Origin: SOIA01 sp964346585
GTDB lineage: Bacteria > Acidobacteriota > Aminicenantia > Aminicenantales > Aminicenantaceae
Length of the DNA stretch: 64,000 bases
Assembly: GCA_964346585.1 (NCBI GenBank)
Contig: CAYFVQ010000015.1
Coordinates: forward strand, 1-64,000
Reading direction: 5' to 3'
The notes under the pieces are model-generated. The model searched no databases. It saw only the letters and a program-made list of their open reading frames with translations, and was not told where the DNA came from. Made by a program: the position numbers and the translations under genes. This document shows positions 51,440-60,456 of this stretch, in pieces; the stretch's first letter is position 1, and each line of letters starts with the position of its first letter.

Positions 51440-52546
51440 TCAGGAGATCATCGGGACTTCGAGAAGGAGCTTGCCGGAAATCCGGTCAAAAATATCATCC
51501 AGACTGGCCCCTGTAATCGTGAGCCCATGATTCCTGAGGCCAACAGCCGTTTGAGAAGGATTATCGGTTTGACGAAAGAGGTCAACAACCGCTTCCGCCA
51601 GTTCTCGGGTGCCACAGGGATAGATCTGTCGAGTGCAAAGCACATCCTCCAACCAGGCATGCACATGAACAATCGCACCAATGTCTGGATAAGTCCTGTA
51701 GAGAAGTGCATGTTCGACCGTATCCACCGATACTCGTGCTTTTGGGTCGTGTTCAGGAGGAACACTCACCAGAGCTTGACCTTGCTCAAAATCGAATCCC
51801 TTGACCAATAATATGTCTTTACCTACATCAGATAATTTAGCTTTGTTCACTCCGCGGGCACTCATCCAGAATGTAGCCTCTCCAAACTCAGGAATGGGCT
51901 CGCGGGCACTGAGATTTCCCCAACTCAGGCCTTTCATTTCAAATAGATTGTAGATTTGTTGGATATCTGCTTCTGAGAGAACCTCTCTGAGTGGAAAGGG
52001 CGAGGGAAGGACTCCGAGGCTATCCAGCTTTTTTCCGAACTTCTTAAGCTCTTCAACCACAGGAGAAGTTTTCCAGTACTGGGTAGGCAAGTCAGTAGTC
52101 AGGACGTTCTTCATGGCAAAATGGGATCCGGCAATCGGCATGATCTGCTGGTAAACATATTCTGGATCGAACGTATGATGAAAGAACCCCGTCTCCGGTG
52201 TTGTGAAATATATTTCAGTACCCTTTTCTGGAGAATCTGAGGAATCCCCGTTGGAAGGCACGACAGTCAGAACCATGTTGGAGAGAGAGCGCACAAGAGT
52301 CGAATAACTGAGAGAACGCAGATTCTCGACAGGCTTTTCGACTGTGATTACAGAAAAAACAAAAATGGATTGGGAACGACGGCGAAAGAACTTGGGATCC
52401 TCGACATCGATCAGGTTCAAGACAAACTGAATATTGTTGTCCGGCGATGCCTTCTCATGACCATTTTCGATGAATTTTTGAGCGATCGCCTCAGCGATTT
52501 TGTCCCGTAATGGATTCACACCGTGTTTAATGACTGAAAATTTCAT
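51440..52546 (-). CDS. Class II aldolase/adducin-family protein with a long N-terminal extension
   Basis: The C-terminal half (about residues 185-368) is a class II aldolase domain. It has SWGNLSARE, FWMSARGVNK, VHVHAW with zinc ligands His294 and His296, and VGLRNHGL with His340. A Glu279 lies where the catalytic acid of the family is expected. The first 180 residues are unlike the aldolase family and I cannot assign them. Members cleave or dehydrate sugar phosphates, including the methylthioribulose-phosphate step in SAM by-product salvage. Its neighbours include a BtaA-like enzyme that releases methylthioadenosine, which makes such a role attractive but unproven. It is one base from the LysA-like gene. 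Confidence 0.75.
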   Translation of the reverse strand: MKFSVIKHGVNPLRDKIAEAIAQKFIENGHEKASPDNNIQFVLNLIDVEDPKFFRRRSQSIFVFSVITVEKPVENLRSLSYSTLVRSLSNMVLTVVPSNGDSSDSPEKGTEIYFTTPETGFFHHTFDPEYVYQQIMPIAGSHFAMKNVLTTDLPTQYWKTSPVVEELKKFGKKLDSLGVLPSPFPLREVLSEADIQQIYNLFEMKGLSWGNLSAREPIPEFGEATFWMSARGVNKAKLSDVGKDILLVKGFDFEQGQALVSVPPEHDPKARVSVDTVEHALLYRTYPDIGAIVHVHAWLEDVLCTRQIYPCGTRELAEAVVDLFRQTDNPSQTAVGLRNHGLTITGASLDDIFDRISGKLLLEVPMIS

Positions 52547-52547
52547 T

Positions 52548-53945
52548 TTAAACCTCCTTGGTTTCCACTGATTTATTCATAAAATCGCGGCTGACCATAT
52601 CTTCAAAAACTTCTTCTCTCCTGATCAACCGATGGCCTTGATCGTTAACTGAAACGATTGCGGGACGGGCAAAGCCAAAGGACGATTCCAGAGCCGTGAA
52701 ATAGGCGCCGCTATCCATAATCGCCAGCACTTCATTGGGATGGACCTGGGGCATGAGTTTATTCCGGTAGACAACATCCGACGCAAAACACACAGGACCG
52801 ACAATATTCACTTTTTCAGTGCGAGGACGTCTCACTTCGTTGCAGAGGAAAATTTCATGGTATTCATAGAAAGTGGGCAGAGTCACTGTTCCCAAGCCAC
52901 CGTCAGTGATCAGCCACTTGCGGAGACCAGGACGTTCCTTCACTCGATGAACGGTGAGCAGTAAAAACTGGTTGGGACTGACTATGCCCCGCCCTGGCTC
53001 GTACAACAGTTCCGGCAAATCATTCTCCGGAAAATATCTGAGGACAGTGCGGGATACTTCTCTGGCAAAATCTTCAAAAGTGATGTCCGTCGCTTTACCC
53101 AGACTCGAGGGCAGTCGCTCGATTCCCTGGTAGACCAGAAGCTCTCGAGAAGTGAGCTCTCGAGTGGTCATCGAAGCGAATCCTCCTCCCACATCCACAA
53201 TCTTGATGGTCAATCCAGCAGAGCGGGAGAAACCCAGAAGTGGAGCCAAACACCGCAAAGCTCTTGAATAATCCTTTGGATCTCTGATTCCAGTCCCGAT
53301 GTGAAAGTGAAACCCGAGAAAGCGAACTCTTTTCATTCCTTTAAGGAGGTCAAAACCCGCCGTCACTTCTCCACCTTTGAGGTCGAGTCCAAAGGCACAT
53401 CCTTTGCGGCTTCCTGTCGCGGCCCCCTGGTTCATCCCCCGTGGAGTGTAGTCAGGATTGATTCGAAACAAAATATCCACATCTTTTTTCTCGGCCACAC
53501 AAATTTTATTGAGCGCTGTCAACTCATCCAGAGAATCGACAACGATGAGCCGCACCTGACTCTCCAAACATTCACGTAAAAAATCATCCGTCTTGCACGG
53601 CCCATTTACCACTATCTCATCTCTTCCATGGCCCATGCGCAAAGCCAGGTTCAGCTCGAACAAGCTCATCACCTCGGCTTTGAGTCCGGCACTGCGGAGC
53701 ATCTGGAGAACTGCGGGTACAGAGTTGCACTTGTATGCATAATGGACGGATGTTTTTCCTGGATAAAGCGACTCCACACTCTGTCGAAAGTTCTTGGCAG
53801 TCTCTTTCAGACGGATTTCATTCACCACATGAAGAGGAGTCCCGTATTCTCTGGCGAGAGCGACAGCCGACGTCCCCCCGACCATCAGTTCGCCTTCCTG
53901 AGATACTCGAAGGCCCCAATCTCGAGGCTGTAATATTTTTTTCAT
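52548..53945 (-). CDS. LysA-like fold-type III PLP decarboxylase
   Basis: This 465-residue protein belongs to the diaminopimelate/ornithine decarboxylase group. The PLP Lys is at 72 (VHYAYKCNS), the glycine-rich phosphate site is VDVGGGFAS, and the dimer-partner catalytic Cys lies in GPVCFASDV, followed by DSGAYF. It removes a carboxyl group from an alpha-amino acid unit. Being the fourth gene of a lipid-related operon rather than a lysine operon suggests a substrate other than diaminopimelate. It lies 22 bp after the YghO-like gene and one base before the aldolase gene. Confidence 0.85.
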   Translation of the reverse strand: MKKILQPRDWGLRVSQEGELMVGGTSAVALAREYGTPLHVVNEIRLKETAKNFRQSVESLYPGKTSVHYAYKCNSVPAVLQMLRSAGLKAEVMSLFELNLALRMGHGRDEIVVNGPCKTDDFLRECLESQVRLIVVDSLDELTALNKICVAEKKDVDILFRINPDYTPRGMNQGAATGSRKGCAFGLDLKGGEVTAGFDLLKGMKRVRFLGFHFHIGTGIRDPKDYSRALRCLAPLLGFSRSAGLTIKIVDVGGGFASMTTRELTSRELLVYQGIERLPSSLGKATDITFEDFAREVSRTVLRYFPENDLPELLYEPGRGIVSPNQFLLLTVHRVKERPGLRKWLITDGGLGTVTLPTFYEYHEIFLCNEVRRPRTEKVNIVGPVCFASDVVYRNKLMPQVHPNEVLAIMDSGAYFTALESSFGFARPAIVSVNDQGHRLIRREEVFEDMVSRDFMNKSVETKEV

Positions 53946-53967
53946 GTGTTTAGCCTTTTAAAATGAT

Positions 53968-55083
53968 TTATCCGGATAAATTTTTTTTATATATCGCGAA
54001 ATGTTTATCAGGCTTCAACCCAAAATATTCTGCAGCCTTGACCGCAGGAGAATTATCCTCTGACATCCATGTTGTTTCGAGCTCGTCATACTTCATGCAC
54101 ATCTGGCTAAAAGAGTTGAAGAGAAGCAAATAAGTCCGGCCATGCTGATAAGCTTTTTTGATGCCCACGGAAAAAATAATGAGTTTCCGGATTTTTTTTC
54201 GATCGTGGAGAAACCTGACTAATCTCAATGGCCCGGCTTTTCCCCTCAATTTTCGAAGAGCGGGATTGATGTCCAACACACAGTGCACAATCCCTACTGG
54301 ATTCCCGTTATGCTCCACGATCTTTATCAGATCCGGGGAGGTCACCAGGCTCAAGTACTTGGCCGAAAAAAGATATTCCTCTTGGCATAGGGGCAAAAAA
54401 TGCCAATTGGAGGAGAATGCATCGTTATTCACTTCGCGAAAACGCTCCAGTTCCGCTTTGAAATTCTTATTTGAGAAGGAACGAATCGAATAACTTCCCA
54501 TTTGACTCGGAGATTCTTTCTTTCCATACCGTTCCTGAACATACTGCCGGATGTTTCCATTCTTTCTCGTATGGAATGTTGCGGAAACGCGAAATCCAAT
54601 TTTTTTCAGCAGGTCATTATAGTAGGAAGGATTGTACGGTTGGAAAAAAGTCGGTGGGATTCCAAACTGATCGATCTGTATCCCCACCTCAGAATAGTGA
54701 TTCGGATTGAATGGGCCCTCGAGGAATTCGACTCCCTGGCTTCTTGAATATTCTTCGGCTGCGTTAAAGAGGTGACGGACTGCATCCGGGTCGTTGATCG
54801 ACTCAAAGAACCCGAAGAAGGCCGATTTTTCACCGAATTTCTCTTGATGAAGCCGGTTAATGATGATGGCCACACGCGCAGCGACGGCATCGTCTCTGTA
54901 GCAAACAAAAAGCCTCAATTGTGCATTGGCAAAATAAGGGTTGCGTCTCACATCCAGAACCCGGCGCACCTCCGAATTAAACGGCGGAACCCAGTTCGGG
55001 TCTTCCCTATAAACGCGAAACGGTAACCTCAAGAAATCCTTCATCTGCCGCGCCTTAGAGACTGAGACAACTCTGTATGTCAT
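53968..55083 (-). CDS. YghO-like protein (GNAT-fold acyltransferase family)
   Basis: This 371-residue protein carries the features of the YghO family: FLRLPFRVYREDPNWVPPFNSEVRRVL at the start, AFFGFFESINDPDAV, EGPFNPNHYSEVGIQID and the NPSYYNDLLKKIGF segment. These proteins have GNAT-like halves and are predicted acyltransferases of unknown substrate. It overlaps the preceding gene (BtaA-like fusion) by four bases, so the two products are probably made together. In this operon it may acylate an amino group on a lipid head. Confidence 0.8.
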   Translation of the reverse strand: MTYRVVSVSKARQMKDFLRLPFRVYREDPNWVPPFNSEVRRVLDVRRNPYFANAQLRLFVCYRDDAVAARVAIIINRLHQEKFGEKSAFFGFFESINDPDAVRHLFNAAEEYSRSQGVEFLEGPFNPNHYSEVGIQIDQFGIPPTFFQPYNPSYYNDLLKKIGFRVSATFHTRKNGNIRQYVQERYGKKESPSQMGSYSIRSFSNKNFKAELERFREVNNDAFSSNWHFLPLCQEEYLFSAKYLSLVTSPDLIKIVEHNGNPVGIVHCVLDINPALRKLRGKAGPLRLVRFLHDRKKIRKLIIFSVGIKKAYQHGRTYLLLFNSFSQMCMKYDELETTWMSEDNSPAVKAAEYFGLKPDKHFAIYKKNLSG

Positions 55084-56954
55084 TTTTCATCTCTCTTCTG
55101 AATTTCTTCCACAACATAGTTGTTGTAAATGAATGACAAATCTTTCTCATGAAGCGACTTGGCCTTCTTTTTATGAGACCGAATATTGCTGTTCAGAGTG
55201 GAGGGATGTTCCCGGAAAACAAGAAGATTTCGATAAGTTAAGATGGCTTTATCCTTGGCCACACGGACCGTTTCTCTGAGCAGCTCTTCATACGCGTCAT
55301 CGGACATCCACTCAAAAATATTGGTGAAGTTAAACTTGGAAATACTCGAGTCAGGCAAAGAAGAAAAATAGTTCTCGCAGCTATCCGTCACTATCTCGAT
55401 CCGGTCCACACGGTTGCGGATGAGGTCATAATTCTCACGCTTCAGATACTGGGGGAGATTGTCCTCGTCATAGAATTTCCCGAGCAAAATATAGGATAAA
55501 AAGTGATTTTCCTTCATAGGCAGCTGAGTAATGGCCCGCTTCGCTTTCTCTGCGAAATGATTGCCGAAGGAAAACTTCTCATCGAGATAGGCGAAAAAAG
55601 CTTTATCGAAGAACAGCGTATTCAATCTGCGGCTCAGCATGACTCTGGTGAGAAACCACCATCTGAGATTTTCCCATTTTTTACGAAAGAGAACCGTCCT
55701 TTCCGCTGGGTCTTCAGCTTCGAAAAACTGCATCAACTTTTTTTTGCTGATTAATGGAGTGATCACGAGTCTTTTTAATAACCGCATGTACGCTTCATAA
55801 CGGCCGCTGTGAATAATGCCTCGTTGGATTTTCTTCCGCTGCCCATCCCAGTATCGGGCGCTGTCAGCCGACAATAAATCACGGATCCGTCCATACAACT
55901 GAAAACGTTCCCTGGATTTCTTCACTCCCATAAACTCGAGCAGTTCATCGTAGGAAAGGGCTTTGAAGGCTGCGATTTTCAAGTCCAGCAAAAAATTTTG
56001 TTGGGGATTCAAATCCAGAGCAATAACCTTCTGAGGATTGTCAAGCAAGAAAGCGAGAGCATTGCACCCCCCTGAAGTGATGGAAAAGACCACATCGTTT
56101 GAGGTCGTGTGAAAAGCTTCCCGGTCAATACGCGGATCTTCCCAGCATTGCGCATACAGGATATCTCTGAATACTTTTTTATCGGAACGGATTCTCTTTT
56201 TTTCGGCCTTCTGGGTTTCATTGCCCTTTGGATTTTTGGTTGTTCCGATTATGGTGTGTATGACGGCCCAATCGATGATGGCGGGCAATCCGATTAAAAT
56301 TGCATGAAGGAGTTCATGAGTGAAGGAAGCCACGATGAAACCCGGAATGAGAAGCAGATAGACGGCGTTATGCCTGAATCCATCCCGGTTGATCTCGAAT
56401 TCCCTGAAGATGGCTTTTACTGAGCCAAGACTCTTATGGTTCGGGATCAAGCGAGGAACACGCGTCTGATAATCTGCGTATTGCTGTTTAAATTGTTTTT
56501 CCAAAGAGACTTCCTCATATTTGATGAGTTGAGTATAATGGAGGTAAAGGAGAGTGGGCAGAAGAACTCCGATGAACGGCAGGCAGAGCACGAATCCTGA
56601 AAAAGCAATGAGGTCTGCGAGGTAAATCGGATTCCGGACGAGAAGATACGGTCCGATGACAAGAAGAGAGTCATCTTGCACGGGGAAGGCCATCATGCGC
56701 TTCGATGTCAAAATACTCCCGGACCACATCCTTAGGACAGACGCGACAGCCGTAATCAAAGCCGCCATCCAGAATCCTAAAGATAATGATGCCTTACCGG
56801 AAAGACCGGCTAATTTCCCAAGGACGACCGCATTTTCCGGGTAATCAGAAAAAACCAAAAAGGAAAGGACACAGATGAGAATGACGATACTGAACGAGAT
56901 AAAAATACGTATCTCAAACTCGATTTTTTTGATTTTCATGTTCAGGCTTTTCAT
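55080..56954 (-). CDS. Fused PEMT/ICMT-like membrane domain and BtaA-like (DUF3419) aminocarboxypropyltransferase
   Basis: This 624-residue protein seems to join two parts. Residues 1-210 contain about six hydrophobic helices and the phospholipid/isoprenylcysteine methyltransferase motif (LVRNPIYLADL and KYEEVSLEKQFKQQYADYQ, then VPRLIPN). Residues 260-624 are DUF3419, the domain of BtaA, which transfers the 3-amino-3-carboxypropyl group of S-adenosylmethionine to diacylglycerol in betaine-lipid synthesis: QCWEDPRIDREAF, SITSGGCNALAFLLDNP, ALDLNPQQNFLLDLKIAA and FTNIFEWMSDD are conserved. A helical segment with HELLHA links them. It is four bases after the lipid-kinase gene. The fusion is inferred from reading alone. 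Confidence 0.8.
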   Translation of the reverse strand: MKSLNMKIKKIEFEIRIFISFSIVILICVLSFLVFSDYPENAVVLGKLAGLSGKASLSLGFWMAALITAVASVLRMWSGSILTSKRMMAFPVQDDSLLVIGPYLLVRNPIYLADLIAFSGFVLCLPFIGVLLPTLLYLHYTQLIKYEEVSLEKQFKQQYADYQTRVPRLIPNHKSLGSVKAIFREFEINRDGFRHNAVYLLLIPGFIVASFTHELLHAILIGLPAIIDWAVIHTIIGTTKNPKGNETQKAEKKRIRSDKKVFRDILYAQCWEDPRIDREAFHTTSNDVVFSITSGGCNALAFLLDNPQKVIALDLNPQQNFLLDLKIAAFKALSYDELLEFMGVKKSRERFQLYGRIRDLLSADSARYWDGQRKKIQRGIIHSGRYEAYMRLLKRLVITPLISKKKLMQFFEAEDPAERTVLFRKKWENLRWWFLTRVMLSRRLNTLFFDKAFFAYLDEKFSFGNHFAEKAKRAITQLPMKENHFLSYILLGKFYDEDNLPQYLKRENYDLIRNRVDRIEIVTDSCENYFSSLPDSSISKFNFTNIFEWMSDDAYEELLRETVRVAKDKAILTYRNLLVFREHPSTLNSNIRSHKKKAKSLHEKDLSFIYNNYVVEEIQKRDEK

Positions 56955-56957
56955 GAC

Positions 56958-57896
56958 TTATTTTTTCTCCGGGATATTAAGCCTGACCTGCAGGGAAGAA
57001 GGCAAAATTTCTATTGAACACGGCAGACTGCCAAGAAGCTCTCCATCCGCCTCGAAGTGTACTCTCTCGCTGGAAGAAAGAGTGACTTTTTTCCCCCGAT
57101 GCAGAGTGAATTTGGGGGAGGCTAAGTGCCGTCCAGAATAAATCTTCGGGAAGTTCCGCAGCCGTTGTGGGATAGATTGCTCATGTATTAAGAGGATATC
57201 AAACAAACCGTCATCCACTTGGGCATGGGGGATAAGGTTCATTCCGCCAGCCATGTAGTTCCCGTTCCCTATCACAACGCCGATAAAACGCTCTGTTATT
57301 CCGGTCATTCCGTCTATTTCGACTGTCATGGATTGATTGGGATAACGGAGTGCTGTCAATAGCGTAATCGCGCCAAAGGCAATAAAACCACCCAGTCTTT
57401 TATGCTTTGACTGGACACGTTTAACGACTTCTCCCCCAATTCCGGCCTGGCATTCGTTTATAAAGTAGTGCTCGCTTGGCTGACCGGTCTCATCCGAGAA
57501 GACGACCTTCCCGAGATCGATAGACTGGGTTTGCCCTCTTTGAATCACATCAAGCTGTTCTTCTAATCCTGTTGGCAAGCCTAGACTCTGAGCAAATCCA
57601 TGACCGGTACCGCTGTCAATGATACCGAGTTGACAGGAAGGATTGATTAAATTCCCGTTTGAAAAAAATCCGTTGACTGTCTCCTGTATCGTCCCGTCCC
57701 CTCCGATTGTTACAATCAATTTACTTCCATCCAAGATCGCTTGTCTTGCAGAAAAACAGGCTTCTAATGGTTCTCCTGTCACGCAGAGGGAATATGCACT
57801 TCCCAACTTTCTCTCGAGGGCACTGAGGATTTCCCATTGTTTCGCTCCGGTTCTTCCTCCATACGAGACTGGATTGATGATGACATGCACTCGCAT
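56958..57896 (-). CDS. Diacylglycerol kinase-family (YegS/BmrU-type) lipid kinase
   Basis: This 312-residue protein starts MRVHVIINPVSYGGRTGAK and has the nucleotide-binding IVTIGGDGTIQETVNGF and IDSGTGHGFAQSLGLP segments, in which the usual GTGND has become GTGHG. It phosphorylates diacylglycerol, sphingosine or a similar lipid. The start is placed at 57896 because AAAGGA precedes it and the next upstream ATG gives an unusual extension. It is the first gene of the seven-gene operon that ends at 49577 and is separated from the BtaA-like fusion gene by three bases. Confidence 0.85.
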   Translation of the reverse strand: MRVHVIINPVSYGGRTGAKQWEILSALERKLGSAYSLCVTGEPLEACFSARQAILDGSKLIVTIGGDGTIQETVNGFFSNGNLINPSCQLGIIDSGTGHGFAQSLGLPTGLEEQLDVIQRGQTQSIDLGKVVFSDETGQPSEHYFINECQAGIGGEVVKRVQSKHKRLGGFIAFGAITLLTALRYPNQSMTVEIDGMTGITERFIGVVIGNGNYMAGGMNLIPHAQVDDGLFDILLIHEQSIPQRLRNFPKIYSGRHLASPKFTLHRGKKVTLSSSERVHFEADGELLGSLPCSIEILPSSLQVRLNIPEKK

Positions 57897-58056
57897 GCTT
57901 TTTTCCTTTCTGATTACAAATTCCATGTCGAAACTTCCTTGTTATCCTCTTTCTGCTGATAAAATAGAGATTTTCAGCCCTAAAGTTGTTAGGAAGATGT
58001 AAAGAGTTTGTTAAAAGTTTGTTAAGGTTTTATTCCCTTTGCTGACTAATATTTAA

Positions 58057-59997
58057 CTATTTTTTTAATTTCTCTCGATGTGATATCGCAAAGAATATTG
58101 ACAGTATAATAATAAAAGCAAGAAAGAACGCATTAACTATAGGACCAAAATGAATCATTGAGTAACTGCAAACAACTAATGGAAACAAATTGATTCGAAC
58201 CACAACTTTCAATGCTTTATGTTTTATGATTAAATCCGCTAGAGAGGGTGAATATTTGTAATATAAAGCGACGAGCTCACGACCAAGTTTGTTGGATACA
58301 AGATATTTATTCCTGAAATCCTGGAGAGTCTTAACATAGGGATGAAGCGAGGAACCATAGGCTACTGTGGCAATAAAGCAAGGCCCATCTTCTTTTATTT
58401 CACTAAAACTAGCTCCTATAGATTTATCATCATCCATCATGACAGTCAGCGGATTATCATTCTCATGATCCGATGGAACTTCTCCTGTCCAGGATTTAAA
58501 TACATAACCATCGGAAGATATAGCTTTTATTGTCACCCGAACTGAAGGAGTACATGTGTAGTTTCCCGGCAAGGGATTTGTTGTTCCACCGACATTAGAA
58601 GAAATATTAAGCGTATAATTTTGAGCTGGACAGAGCTGCCAGATTATCGCATCAGTGTCTTGTCCAGTGACTATTGTCGCAAATGGTGTGATGTCCGTAT
58701 CCTGAGGTGTTATATTTGTATCTTCAGGAGAAACAGAAGTAGATAGAGTTGATACATTCGAGCTTCTTAGGATTTCGCAGGATGAATCAATATCTCCATC
58801 TGTAGATAGTTTTAAAACCAGGAAATCTGTTTCTCCTGCACCATAGGACGTAGTGGAGCCTGCTACTATATACCCTCCGTCAATGGTCTGCCGAATTGAA
58901 TAAGCCTCGTCATTACCGCTATCTCCGTAAGTGCGCTGCCATTCTATATCTCCAGCAGAAGAAAGCTTAATTAACAAAAAAAATGCTCCTGCACCACTAA
59001 AGGGAGTAGTGGAGCCGGCTACTATATACCCTCCGTCACCAGTCTGCTGAATAGATCTAGCAATATCAATTTCACTTCCTCCGCAAGCACGCTGCCACTC
59101 TATATCTCCCGCAGAAGAAAGCTTTAATACCCAGAAATCATAATCATCCCCTCCAGCACCAAAGGATGTCGCATATCCTGCAACTATATAGCCTCCATCA
59201 TTAGTCTGCTGTACAGAATAGGCTTTTTCTTTATCAGACCCTCCATAAGCACGTTGCCACTCAACGTCTCCTGCTGAAGAGAGCTTCAATACCCAGAAAT
59301 CATAATCATCCCATTCAGTACTAAAGGACGTCTTATAGCCTGCAACAATATACCCTCCATCACTAGTCTGTTGAATGGAGTGAGCTATTTCATTCTCAAT
59401 CTCACCATACGTACGCTGCCACTCTATATCTCCCACAGAAGAAAGCTTTAATACCCAGAAATCATAATCTCGCCACTCATCCTCTGTCCCTTCATTACGA
59501 ATGCAGTAAGTTTTGCCCGCAACTATATATCCTCCATCGCTTGTCTGCTGAATAGAGGAAACCAGTTCATTATCATAATCTCCATACGTATTCTGCCACT
59601 CTATATCTCCCGCAGAAGAAAGTTTTAATACCCAGAAATCATAATCTCGCCATTCATCATCACTCCCTTCATCACGAATGCAATAAATCCTGCCCGCAAC
59701 TATATACCCTCCATCACTAGTCTGCTGAATAGAGGAAGCCTCATTATTTCGGCTTCCATAACTTCGTTGCCACTCAACATCTCCCGTTGAAGAAAGCTTT
59801 AATAACCAGAAATGAGGATTTTCATTACCAAAGGACGCAGAGCGGCCTGCAACTATATACCCTCCATCACTAGTCTGTTGAATGGAATGAGCTATATCAA
59901 TATTGTCTCCTCCATAAGTTCTTGCCCATTGTGCATTAAGAGAGATAAAAGAAGTATAGATGAAGAGTGATATTGAGATAAAAAAAATTTTCTTCAT
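58057..59997 (-). CDS. Secreted seven-repeat beta-propeller-like protein with CFI-box C-terminus
   Basis: This 646-residue protein has a signal peptide (KKIFFISISLFIYTSFISLNAQ) and seven tandem repeats of about 50 residues (residues 23-400) each carrying an EWQRTYG-type start, SIQQTSDGGYIVAG and WVLKLSS. Seven repeats fit a seven-bladed propeller. A bacterial-repeat segment (TNPLPGNYTCTPSVRVTIKA, YVFKSWTGEVP) follows at about 455-525, then a CFI-box C-terminal region (CFIATVAYGSSLHPYV, about residue 545 on) and a hydrophobic helix near the end. Such proteins are surface-exposed or secreted and the CFI box is thought to be a sorting signal. GGGGGAG precedes the ATG. Confidence 0.8.
   Translation of the reverse strand: MKKIFFISISLFIYTSFISLNAQWARTYGGDNIDIAHSIQQTSDGGYIVAGRSASFGNENPHFWLLKLSSTGDVEWQRSYGSRNNEASSIQQTSDGGYIVAGRIYCIRDEGSDDEWRDYDFWVLKLSSAGDIEWQNTYGDYDNELVSSIQQTSDGGYIVAGKTYCIRNEGTEDEWRDYDFWVLKLSSVGDIEWQRTYGEIENEIAHSIQQTSDGGYIVAGYKTSFSTEWDDYDFWVLKLSSAGDVEWQRAYGGSDKEKAYSVQQTNDGGYIVAGYATSFGAGGDDYDFWVLKLSSAGDIEWQRACGGSEIDIARSIQQTGDGGYIVAGSTTPFSGAGAFFLLIKLSSAGDIEWQRTYGDSGNDEAYSIRQTIDGGYIVAGSTTSYGAGETDFLVLKLSTDGDIDSSCEILRSSNVSTLSTSVSPEDTNITPQDTDITPFATIVTGQDTDAIIWQLCPAQNYTLNISSNVGGTTNPLPGNYTCTPSVRVTIKAISSDGYVFKSWTGEVPSDHENDNPLTVMMDDDKSIGASFSEIKEDGPCFIATVAYGSSLHPYVKTLQDFRNKYLVSNKLGRELVALYYKYSPSLADLIIKHKALKVVVRINLFPLVVCSYSMIHFGPIVNAFFLAFIIILSIFFAISHREKLKK
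58830..59930. repeat. Tandem DNA repeats encoding the propeller blades
   Basis: A roughly 150-bp unit recurs across this stretch with blocks such as ACTATATACCCTCC, CTAGTCTGCTGAATAGA and CCAGAAATCATAATC nearly unchanged between units. The repeats are in frame and encode the protein at 58057. The strong DNA identity implies recent duplication or gene conversion between blades. Confidence 0.75.
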
Positions 59998-60271
59998 TTT
60001 CTCCCCCTGGCTGTATCTATTACAATACTGATATGCTGCATAGAAATCTTAGTTAATATAATAGTATTTGTCAACAACTCTTCCTCTAAATCAATAGTTA
60101 TAATTCAAATAATCAACTTCAATTTTTATCAAACAGTTAAATGATTTGTTAGGCATTGAGTTTTTTGAGCAAAGCTTATTTCACACTAATAGGCTAGTTG
60201 GGGAAAATGGTGAATTTATCTTCTCAGATCCTCTGTTTGCAATTCAGTCAAAAAATCAGATTAAACAGAAA

Positions 60272-60292
60272 TGCCGAGGGCCGGACTCGAAC
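60272..60292 (-). pseudogene. 3' end of a tRNA-Leu gene (attachment-site-like fragment)
   Basis: On the minus strand these 21 bases read GTTCGAGTCCGGCCCTCGGC plus A. They match the T-loop, T-stem 3' strand, acceptor 3' strand and discriminator base of tRNA-Leu. From memory the E. coli tRNA-Leu(CAA) 3' end differs at one base. The bases just upstream (CATTCCT) cannot form the other T-stem strand, so no intact tRNA is here. A lone 3' fragment is the classic mark of integration into a tRNA gene. Confidence 0.55.
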
Positions 60293-60394
60293 AGGAATGC
60301 AGACTAATCTACTCGGATTTTTATGTACCCAGCTCCGATCAATGAGTAACTCTCCATAATTTTATCCTTCGCAGAAAAAAATACTATAAACATT

Positions 60395-60445
60395 TTGATA
60401 AAAAATCGCGTATAGTATATATTAATATCCAGTACGGATATTAAT
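60395..60445 (+). promoter_or_regulatory. PadR promoter with overlapping palindromic operator
   Basis: TTGATA (60395-60400) and TATATT (60418-60423) are 17 bp apart. A perfect palindrome, ATTAATATCC-AGTAC-GGATATTAAT (60421-60445), overlaps the -10 end and the transcription start. A second inverted pair, ATACTATA (60381-60388) and TATAGTAT (60411-60418), brackets the -35. Both fit autorepression by the PadR protein encoded 12 bp downstream. Confidence 0.65.
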
Positions 60446-60456
60446 TGGAGAAAATC

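Noticed and set aside
58830..59930. CRISPR array or non-coding tandem repeat
   Set aside because: The repeats are about 150 bp, lie in one reading frame and encode regular protein blades, with no unique spacers.
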